DNA of 64,000 bases from Zea mays (taxonomy: Eukaryota > Streptophyta > Magnoliopsida > Poales > Poaceae): positions 111,673,849-111,737,848 of the forward strand of contig NC_050104.1 in assembly GCF_902167145.1 (NCBI RefSeq). The letters run 5' to 3'. The notes beneath the pieces are model-generated. The model worked only from the letters and a program-made list of their open reading frames with translations, was not told the DNA's origin and ran no database searches. Shown here piece by piece: positions 57,190 through 64,000 of the stretch (position 1 is the first letter of the stretch; each line of letters opens with the position of its first letter). A program made the translations under genes and the position numbers.

Positions 57190-58672
57190 GAGAGTAAGTC
57201 ATCCCACATCTGTAGCAAAACCCTTGGGCTTTTCGATAAGCAGACAGAGCTGCCATCTTGTTGTCTGTAGAAGACGTCGTTGAAGCTTGCTTGACTTCTT
57301 TAGAAGATGAGGCCTGGACTCCCACTGATGGAGGTGGGGCCTGATGCTGAAAACCAGAATATGGCTTCTTATAATCCCGCTTCTTTCCAAGATCCCCCGC
57401 TTCTTCCTGCAATTGAGCAAGCACAACAGCAGTATCAAAATCGGATGGGCGTTGTAGCATTACCACAGCTTTGATATCGTCTTTCAGACCCTCAACAAAT
57501 TTCAAAGTATAATACAATGGGTCTGGCATGGTATGGTATGCATTAAGTTGATCGATTAACTGAGCAAACTCCTCCACATAAGATGACACGGTGCCCATCT
57601 GTTGGATATGAAATAGTCGTCTGAGCAATGATTGGTGTTGATTTTTGGCAAAGCTATCCTGAATCAGGTGGCAAAATTCCCCCCAAGAAATGTGCGAAAG
57701 CCTGAACTCTATAGACTGTAACCACCTCGCAGCTGGACCGGTAAACTGCATATAAGCAACCTGAACCCACACACTAGGATCCACTGTGTACATGTGAAAA
57801 TAGGCCTCACATCGAGACTGCCACAGCTTAGGGTTCTCTCCATCAAACATCGGAAAGTTCAACTTCGGAAGATTGCCCAACGAACCCAAACTTGGCGGAC
57901 CCTGACCATAACCCCCCGAGAAATCCCGGTACGTGTGATGCATCGCAGGCACATATTCCTCATGGTACTGAAATGGTACATGGTGATGGAAGGGAGCCTG
58001 ATCATGCGTACCATTGTTCGGGAGTTGGGTTTGGAATGACTCCCCAAAACCAAACTCCCGATGATGTGGAACATAGCCTTGCTGTCCCGGGTCGTCAACG
58101 CGTGGCATGGCCGCAGGTGACCGCTGCGCCGTCGACTTGAACTGACCCGTGGTTGCTCGATTGTCTGATTCGTCCCGCTCCAGATTGTGAGAAACTCTGG
58201 CGAGTTCCGAGCGCACTGCCTCTACAGACGTCTGAATCGTCTCAATCAAGCCCTCCATCCTTGGGCGCCAAGACTCGAACACCTTGGTGACATTCTCCAA
58301 CACCGCCAGACGGGTGGAGGTATGCGCCACGATTTCGTCGACGCGCTCCTGCTGGGCTGCCTGCATCTCCGTAATCTGGGTATCGATCATCTGACCCAGT
58401 TTATCGTGCAGCTTGGCGATGTTCTCCGTGTTGGCATGGACCACCTTCTCCAATCCACCCCATCGATGGTCCTGGGACTCCAAACGATCGCAGAGTTGCT
58501 GCAGGATCTTGGACTGGGCGGCCAAGGTCTTGGACTGCGTCTCAATGGACTTGGGCTGCGCTGCAAGCGCCGTGGCCAGGTTGGGATCTGACGCCCCCTC
58601 CATATTCGCGCCCCTGGTGAAGTGGAGGAAGTCTGCCAGACCGAAATGGTCTTTGATGCCACTTGTCAGCAC
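57190..58672 (-). pseudogene. gag: Ty3-gypsy gag, truncated into the Ulp1-like gene
   Basis: The minus-strand frame is open from 58672 and runs past 57190. The likely start is the ATG of MEGASDPNLA (about 58606). It has a coiled-coil-like N-terminal part rich in Gln/Ala, then the capsid domain (LPKLNFPMFDGENPKLWQSR, then AARWLQSIEF, WGEFCHLIQDSFAKN, VSSYVEEFAQLIDQL; Retrotrans_gag type) and the first half of a CCHC knuckle (GFCYRCG). There the similarity stops and the sequence becomes that of the Ulp1-like gene, in another frame. With the LTR at 58664-58922 it is the 5' part of an element with short LTRs (Reina-like or similar chromovirus, by LTR size only). protease-pol and the 3' LTR are missing. 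Confidence 0.8.
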
Positions 58673-58922
58673 TCTTGATTGCCGACGACTAGCCGAACTG
58701 CTCGGCTGAGTTTTGTTTATTAATCATCCAAAACTGTCTAGCAACTAATACTCTCTAGTATTTATTACAGACACCAATATGGGCCGTATGAATCAACGAA
58801 TCCATTCTGCTCCTGAAATCCTCGAGCTGGGCTTGCGACTTCTGCGGCCCAACAACTCCACCTGTTGTCCGGCGCTTGAATCACTTGCTTCCTTCTCTAC
58901 ACCATTGCCATGGCTGCTGACA
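58664..58922 (-). repeat. 5' LTR of the truncated gypsy element (259 bp)
   Basis: Ends are perfect 8-bp inverted repeats: TGTCAGCA at 58664 and TGCTGACA ending at 58922. On the minus strand a degenerate initiator-Met primer site (TGGCATCAAAGAC) follows two bases after the LTR. Confidence 0.75.
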
Positions 58923-59648
58923 ACGGGGTATGTCGACACTAAAACACTCTTGAGTAGACTGAATTATAATCCGTTTTGGATTAGATGGAGGTCGGTCTAC
59001 GTTCTTCATGTATGACGTTCCTGCCAAATCAAACAACACATATACATAAAAACGTAAAGGAGCAATAAAAAGATAAGCGCCAATCAGTTCAGTTCAGTTC
59101 ATGAACATGCATTCCATTACTACATAAAAAAAACATGCAACAACACTACTAAGATCTATGCATGTTGTGCAAAATACGAACAAAGGGGGCCGGGAGAACT
59201 GCTAGGCCCACTAGGAAGTGTTTGGAGGTAGGGATAGGGAGACGTGCTGCTGCGTTCTTCATATATTATGTTCTAGCCAAATCAAACAGCACATAAACAT
59301 AAAAAACTTAATGGATCAATACAAATTCTGCTCATATGCGACATCCAATTAATGTATAAACTGGCTATTTCGTGAGAGCTGGCCCTAATTGTACAGCGAG
59401 ATGTTTGAGGCATAACATATTGATGTATATATCATAATTTTGTCAACAAAGCAGCATAACACGGTATTGTAAATTGCATAAATGTGTGAGACATTGAATA
59501 GTATAAATTTGTGTATTCGTTTAACTATAAATTTATGCTGAATTGTTTTTTGATGAATCAAACAAATGAGTTACTACTAAGGTGAAACCGATTTACGATT
59601 CAAATTGTGTAAATATGCAAATGTAATAGTTAGCGGTTGAGGACTTAC
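58923..59648. other. Probable intron 1 of the Ulp1-like gene
   Basis: AT-rich, no exon recognised. A stretch of about 65 bp is duplicated: 58998-59065 and 59253-59320 share GTTCTTCAT, GCCAAATCAAACA and CACATA-ACATAAAAA words. Confidence 0.45.
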
Positions 59649-60100
59649 CAGAGTGTGGATGTGCCTATAGGCCGGCCGATTTCGGGATCCTCTGCAGGGG
59701 AGAAGCTCAAGGCGACGCACGGCTCGGTCAATGCGTAGGGGACGCTGAAGTTGACGGCGGGTCGGACTCGGAGTTGTAGACGGAGCTCGCGACGGCGGGG
59801 TGGATTGCCTAGGGTTCGGCCGCCGCGGTGGAGAAGAACGAGGGCTCGGTCTCTGCGGTGGAGAAGAAAGAGGGGGCGGCGACACCGCCTCCGCGATTCC
59901 AGGCCCCTTCCGCGGTGAAGAAAAACAAAGCGACGGCGTCTCTGCGGGGGAGAAGGCGATTTCGGGTCTCTGCGGTGGAGAAGGTGAATGCGACGGCGGT
60001 GGAACGGCGGCGGGGGGGGGGATCTCTATGGGTTCGGCAGCCGCGGTGGAGAAGAAGACGGCGGCGATTGAGCTAGGGTTCGGCTGCCGCGAGCGTTACG
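59649..60100 (-). other. GC-rich first exon / 5' leader of the Ulp1-like gene (tentative)
   Basis: On the minus strand a GC-rich block ends in a canonical splice donor (ACTCTG|GTAAGT at 59649/59648). It contains about five copies of a GCGGTGGAGAAG word (plus strand, about 59827-60052), giving Pro/Ser/Arg-rich frames. It lies just inside the right MULE end, the usual place for a MULE promoter and first exon. No domain is seen. Confidence 0.45.
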
Positions 60101-60500
60101 GGTGAGTTGAGCTGAAAAAAATGCGTCCTCGGTTGCTGGATTCGTGGGCCCGATACACATAAAATGCTGGCGAAATCAACATGAAGGCCCATGGACCGAC
60201 ACGTGGATTACTGTATCGTAAACGGACACATAAGACATCGTATTATGAATATTTATGTGGGGACTAGTACGGCTGCCTAGATTGCGGGAACACAATCTTT
60301 TCGTGGGCCCGGATGTCCGAAACATGCGCATACCCAAAAGTGTGTAAATCGTAACACGAATGAGCATAACACGTAGTTATAATTGTCGTAAGCAGGTAGT
60401 ACAGTGGGTCAAAAGGTCTGCGCACCTGGTCGGTGCGGGCGCGGTCCGCACACCTGGTCGGGGCTTCCACCAGTTAGAGAGAGTCCAGAGCTCTAAATAC
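60101..60500. repeat. Right terminal region of the MULE
   Basis: Non-coding. The last 50 bp or so (GGTCGGGGCTTCCACC word at about 60457) are the inverted partner of 34175-34195. The outward-facing promoter of the Ulp1-like gene would be expected here. Confidence 0.5.

Positions 60501-60564
<64 letters not shown>
60501..60564. repeat. TA microsatellite
   Basis: 64 bp of TA dinucleotides with one G interruption (60520). Confidence 0.95.
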
Positions 60565-60569
<5 letters not shown>

Positions 60570-60788
60570 TTACTACCTGGCTCGCGAACTAAACGAGTCA
60601 GTTTGAGCTTGTAAACGAGTCGAGCCGAACTAACCCTACGATTGTTAGCTTATCGAACTAAACAGAGCCAGGTCGCTTAAAAAATTAGATCGATATCCAA
60701 CCTGGCCCAGCTTCACCGGTCACCGCGCCCGTGCCGCCAGGTTGGCGCTGGCGAGTGGCGCCGCGCGCGCTACGTACGACCGGCCGGC
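60565..60788. other. Unassigned flank with a short inverted repeat
   Basis: CCTGGCTC (about 60574) and GAGCCAGG (about 60665) face each other around CGAGTC/GAACTAA words. A GC-rich stretch follows to the MITE target site. No gene. Confidence 0.4.
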
Positions 60789-60798
60789 ACCGGGAATT
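60789..60798. repeat. Target-site duplication ACCGGGAATT (left copy)
   Basis: 10 bp, repeated exactly at 61979-61988. Confidence 0.9.
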
Positions 60799-61070
60799 AT
60801 AGATGTCCAAACAGTGCGGGCCGCCCGTTTGGCCCGTGGCACGGCACGAATTTAGCCCGGTCCAAACACGGCCCGGCACGGTCGGTTACGGGCCCGGGCC
60901 GGCACGGCCCGTTTAGCGGGCCGGGTATGGGCACATACGGCGGCCCGCGTGCTTTGGCCCGGCCCGGCCCGATAAATGGGTCGGCCCGATAAATGGGTCG
61001 GCCCGACGGCGGCCCGCATATTTTTGTAAATACTAAATATGTAAATACATTTAATTCTCTCATAGTATGT

Positions 61071-61079
61071 AAATACTAA
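61071..61079. repeat. Target-site duplication AAATACTAA (left copy)
   Basis: 9 bp, repeated exactly at 61619-61627. Confidence 0.88.
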
Positions 61080-61618
61080 GGGTTAATTATGTATGTGTCA
61101 TTATAATTTTGTATGTTTTGATTTGTGCCACTAAACTTCTTAAGCTTGTAAATATGCCATTAAACTTTTAATCAACTCTAAAATATGCCATTTTGCTTGA
61201 ATCTGGCGTACCCACCAGCACATGTATTTCTGTATTCCCTTTTTTACCCTTGTTTGTTCATATGGTTCAGCACTTCAGCTAGGCGAGGTCGCAACTCCGG
61301 CGAAGGTGACCTCCAGTAACTGGCTACTGCTGCTGCTAGCCTGCTAGGTTACGGGAGGGCACAGGCTTTAAGAGACGAACAGTGAACTCACGGTGGGTTC
61401 GTAGCAGCACTGCTCAAGTGGCCATTTCTTTTGAACAAGGGTAAAAAAAGAAATACAAAAATACATGCACTGGTAGGTGGGTCTGATTCCATCAAAACAG
61501 TATAAAATGGTCTATTTCAGAGTTGATTAGAAGTTTAATGACATATTTGCAAGCTTAAAAAGTTTAGTGACACATATCAAAACAAGAAAAATTGTAATAG
61601 CATAGACATAATTAACCC
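61080..61618. mobile_element. MITE nested in the MULE-type element (539 bp)
   Basis: Its termini GGGTTAATTATGT / ACATAATTAACCC are perfect over 13 bp and imperfect for about 110 bp. The 9-bp direct duplication suggests a Mutator-type origin. It is non-coding. Confidence 0.85.
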
Positions 61619-61627
61619 AAATACTAA
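61619..61627. repeat. Target-site duplication AAATACTAA (right copy)
   Basis: Matches 61071-61079. Confidence 0.88.
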
Positions 61628-61978
61628 ATACGCGGCCAAACATATATAAAATGCATACATAAATATTTTGTTGTCTTAATATATATAAATAATATGTTAT
61701 TATATATGATTAATTCTGTTAAATATATGTATTTATATACCGTTCTACTGTTGGTTCGGGCCAGTGCCCGGCCCGGTCCGTTGAGGCCCACCGGGCCAAT
61801 GGGCCGGCCCGGCACGATTTTTCCCTGTGCGTGCCGGGTTTGGGCATGTCCCTAGGCACGTGGGCCAGCCCGACCCGGCCCGAAGCATCAACGGGTCGTG
61901 CCTGGCCCGACCCTATTTGTACCGGGCCGAAACGGGTTCGGGCCGGGTCCGTGCCGGGTGACCCGTTTGGACATCTAT

Positions 61979-61988
61979 ACCGGGAATT
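61979..61988. repeat. Target-site duplication ACCGGGAATT (right copy)
   Basis: Matches 60789-60798. Confidence 0.9.
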
Positions 61989-62641
61989 GGACTTTGTCCC
62001 GCTCCTCCATCCGGTACGCGCCCCTCGTCGCCCTGTCGCTCTCCGTTTGTCCCTTCCGCCCCCAGAGTTGTTTTTTGAGCTGCCGGTTGCCGGTGGGCGC
62101 GGGGGCGGTGGCCGACCCCTGTGAATGGCTACGTGGACTATCCTAATCCTCGTCACCTTTCGGCGCAATCACATTTTTCTTTCTCTGTAGAAGTAGTCAA
62201 CTAGACGGATTATGACATGGACGGATGGCTTCGAGCCTCCAGACAGCTCAGCAGAAGGGGGTGCCAAAGGGCAACTTATTGGACCAGCTTTGGCCTTTGT
62301 GTGTGTGTGGTATGAAAGCCTCTTGACCTTTGTTCGCACCTTTTGATAACTGTGTGTCTACTGTCTAGTCAAGCCAGCTAGCATGCGATCGAGTAAAAAC
62401 TTTCTCTATTAATAATCCGATCGTAGTCATTCCAGGAACGAAACGACTAATTGTGTTCATACGAGGGTAAATTAGGGTCGGATGAGGATATTCTCTTCAT
62501 TAGAAAGGTGCTGGGGTCATACAAAATGCAATTTAAGTACGATTAATATCCAAATTCTGCTAATGAATGCATAGGTCCTGAACTTGTGTGACAGTCACCT
62601 CTTGCCATTGCAAGCTGCTACCAATGTAGGTATATATTATA
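61989..62641. other. Low-repeat DNA, no gene seen
   Basis: Neither strand shows a convincing exon. This may be older, unique sequence. Confidence 0.4.
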
Positions 62642-62898
62642 CTCCATCCGTTCTAAAATATAAGTCATTCCAAAATTCTTGAAGAGTCATTTTTTTTTCA
62701 AGTTTAACCAAATTTATACAATAAAGTAATAACATTTACGATATCAAACGTATACCATTAGATTTTCCATTAAATATATTTTCATAGTATATCTATTCCG
62801 TGTCATAAATCTTTATGATTCTCGCTATACTTTTGGTCAAACTTTAAAATCTGAGTCTCAAGAATTTTAGAATGACTTATATTTTGGGACGGATGGAG
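62642..62898. mobile_element. Stowaway-type MITE (257 bp)
   Basis: It starts CTCCATCCGTTCTAAAATA and ends with the inverse, CGGATGGAG, between TA dinucleotides (62640-62641, 62899-62900). The CTCC-TCCGT tip, TA target and size are those of Tc1/mariner-derived Stowaway MITEs of grasses. Confidence 0.95.
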
Positions 62899-63476
62899 TA
62901 TATAAAAAAGTCTACAGAATCCTGTAATATTTAGAGGGTAGTCTACTTCCACCCACACCATCAAACCGGTTGTCTAACCATCTGAACTTTACAAAACCGA
63001 GTAAATAACTCTCTAGGCAGTTTTAGCAAGTTGCTAACGCCGCAATACCAGCCGCAATACCAACGTGACACCAATTTTATCTATTTCAGTTCTGTGATCT
63101 AGCAGTATCTAAAATTTATATAATTTTGCACAAAAAATGTTAATCAGATATTACATTTTCTCTATTTTTTTTAGAATTTAGGAGTAGCAGCTTAATTACT
63201 AAAAATAAAAGACTACATCAAAGGAGCTAAATATTTTTGTCTCAGATTTATTTTTCTTTATCTTCTCAACTATAATTTTGCACTAGGTAATCTATCTAAG
63301 CTGCCATTAAAACACATAAGTTGAACCATTCTTTTCTTGAATCAGAGTTCAGATGTGGCATCATTTGAAAACGGTGTGTGAGTTTTGATTTCCTTGAAGG
63401 CGACATTATCTAGCATTTCTTGTAGGGGCCGTAGCTTCTTTGAAGCCAAGGCTGGATGATAATTTCCATTATCTAA
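62899..63476. other. AT-rich DNA, no gene seen
   Basis: No supportable coding frame or further repeat. Confidence 0.4.
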
Positions 63477-63701
63477 TAGTGTGTTTGGTTTGAGGAATAA
63501 AGTGATCCATTTTCTTCTCACTCTCCACTTTTTTATTTGGTTTGTGGAATAGAATGAGTTGATCCATCACCACCTCATTCCTCATAAGCTAATAATTAGT
63601 ATATACATGAGGAGTGGGTTGATTCCACCAAAATTAATGGAATGAATTTATGATGCATCACCTCATGAAGGATAGAGTGACTCCACAAACCAAACACACC
63701 A
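63477..63701. mobile_element. Tourist-like MITE (225 bp)
   Basis: Ends TAGTGTGTTTGGTTTG and, reversed, TGGTGTGTTTGGTTTG are flanked by TAA on both sides (63474-63476, 63702-63704). TAA targets and this tip fit PIF/Harbinger-derived Tourist MITEs. An hAT-type MITE cannot be fully ruled out. Confidence 0.7.
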
Positions 63702-63704
63702 TAA

Positions 63705-64000
63705 AAAATTTAGCATTTCTTGTCTTGTTTATCACATCAGGCAGGAGGCTCGAACCTTCAAAGTTTGACGAACATGTTGATCCTATCACTTTCAATAACC
63801 CTTCGGTCTCTTACTTTACCGAGCTCTATTTTTCCCCTTGTCTTCATATATAATTCTAAAAACCTAGATGTACCATGTTGTCATCTACGCCATTAACATT
63901 AGGTTACTATTAAGAGAAACGGTGCAAATGTTTTTTAGCTATATTTAAGTCCAATCCGTTTAGCAGTTAACATTGTGCTACTATTAGGAGAAATGGTATA
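63705..64000. other. AT-rich end of the window with a short direct repeat
   Basis: GTTAACATT, CTACTATTA and GAGAAA words recur in order at about 63890-63925 and 63964-63999, a direct repeat of about 35 bp. A short open frame at 63650-63853 has no recognisable domain and overlaps the MITE. Confidence 0.4.

Larger units (their letters stand above)
52907..57190 (-). pseudogene. Ulp1/C48 SUMO-protease-like gene of the MULE
   Basis: Minus-strand exons in order: about 57190-57036, 56901-56270, 56152-55997, 55750-55691, 55594-55236, 55119-54906, 54814-54701, 54616-54536, 54195-53816, 53717-53592, 53479-53102, 53011-52907 (stop at 52907-52909). A Lys-rich start (KKIVTKRRK) leads into a plant-specific N-terminal domain (GFSSILDMRVDALGSRSHLA, ILGLPNAGGG, FFLILFNRLLFPTASWG) known from transposon-borne Ulp1 genes, then a long acidic/Thr-rich linker and the C48 cysteine-protease domain: His in GHWTLYVVN, Asp in IHILDSNP, Cys in SNDCGFYV. 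Breaks: frame changes near 56625 and 55490, and a TGA after YILFYE (about 53135). The Gln usually six residues before the Cys is not there. One intron uses a GC donor (55690). Ulp1 enzymes process SUMO; a role in transposition is unproven. Confidence 0.8.
34140..60500. mobile_element. Large Mutator-like element with FAR1-type transposase and Ulp1-like protease gene
   Basis: The left end (GGGAAGAGGTAATGG, then GGGCGAAGCCCCAGCCAGG) and the reversed right end (about 60500-60453, with GGTGGAAGCCCCGACCAGG) are diverged inverted repeats: about 16 of 20 bases agree in the best block. Both sit in TA runs. Inside are a nine-exon MULE transposase (plus strand, 34622-52164) and a convergent multi-exon Ulp1-domain gene (minus strand, 52907 to about 60100). 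Without the 14.1-kb gypsy B and the 1.7-kb gypsy fragment the element is about 10.5 kb. MULEs carrying Ulp1-like genes are known in plants (Kaonashi, CUMULE). The convergent pair recalls mudrA/mudrB of MuDR. Exact ends are uncertain by a few tens of bases. Confidence 0.7.
60799..61978. mobile_element. Non-autonomous MULE-type element (1180 bp)
   Basis: Its ends are perfect 14-bp inverted repeats (ATAGATGTCCAAAC/GTTTGGACATCTAT) inside GC-rich arms of about 220 bp full of GGCCCG words. The perfect 10-bp target duplication fits the 9-11 bp made by Mutator-type transposases. It has no coding capacity, and a second small element is nested inside (61080-61618). Confidence 0.85.

Noticed and set aside
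63477..63701. Calling the last MITE an hAT element because of its GTGTGTTTGG tip
   Set aside because: The flanks give TAA on both sides but no 8-bp duplication, which fits Tourist better; some doubt remains.

Overview
This is plant nuclear DNA. It is a nested block of transposable elements of the kind that fills intergenic space in large grass genomes, and maize or a close relative is the best guess. The evidence is Sirevirus-type copia LTRs carrying CACCGGAC/GTCCGGTG palindromes, Tat-lineage gypsy elements of about 14 kb, a gene-capturing Helitron with Hel1-type ends, Stowaway and Tourist-like MITEs, and plant intron signals. I see no intact cellular host gene, no rRNA or tRNA gene, and nothing bacterial.

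Layout. 1-1170: 5' end of a minus-strand Ty1-copia element (gag part, primer binding site, short LTR). 1171-7178: pile-up of Sirevirus-type LTRs and 3' internal ends around a decayed copia reverse-transcriptase fragment; one solo LTR (4925-6121) sits inside another LTR of the same family with a perfect CAAAC duplication. 7179-9565: 3' end of a Tat-type gypsy element with an antisense gene, its own TATA box and the 3' LTR. 9566-10502: LTR scraps and AT-rich DNA. 10503-31600: a minus-strand Helitron (about 7.2 kb without its insertion) carrying exons copied from a MUT9/EL1-like casein kinase, a SUV3-type RNA helicase and a HAK/KUP potassium transporter. A 13.9-kb Tat gypsy (copy A, 14014-27889, minus strand, TSD ATATT) is inserted in it. 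31601-34139: degenerate DNA with a gypsy solo LTR (TSD GTTTG) and the 5' end of a second related Helitron.

34140 to about 60500: a large Mutator-like element. It encodes a FAR1-type MULE transposase (plus strand) and, convergently, a multi-exon protein with a C-terminal Ulp1/C48 SUMO-protease domain (minus strand). The transposase gene is split by a second 14.1-kb Tat gypsy (copy B, 35391-49483, plus strand), and the start of the protease gene is replaced or displaced by a truncated gypsy LTR-gag fragment (about 57190-58922). 60501-64000: TA microsatellite, a MULE-type MITE (TSD of 10 bp) with another MITE nested in it (TSD of 9 bp), a Stowaway MITE and a Tourist-like MITE.

How the parts work together. 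Each retroelement would supply its own gag, protease, RT-RNase H and integrase, but copy A has six stop codons and a mutated RT active site, and copy B has a broken gag and a nearly complete pol. The MULE pairs a transposase with a SUMO-protease-like gene in the convergent layout that MuDR uses for mudrA/mudrB; both genes are now pseudogenes. Order of events from nesting: MULE, then gypsy B inside it; Helitron with captured exons, then gypsy A inside it.
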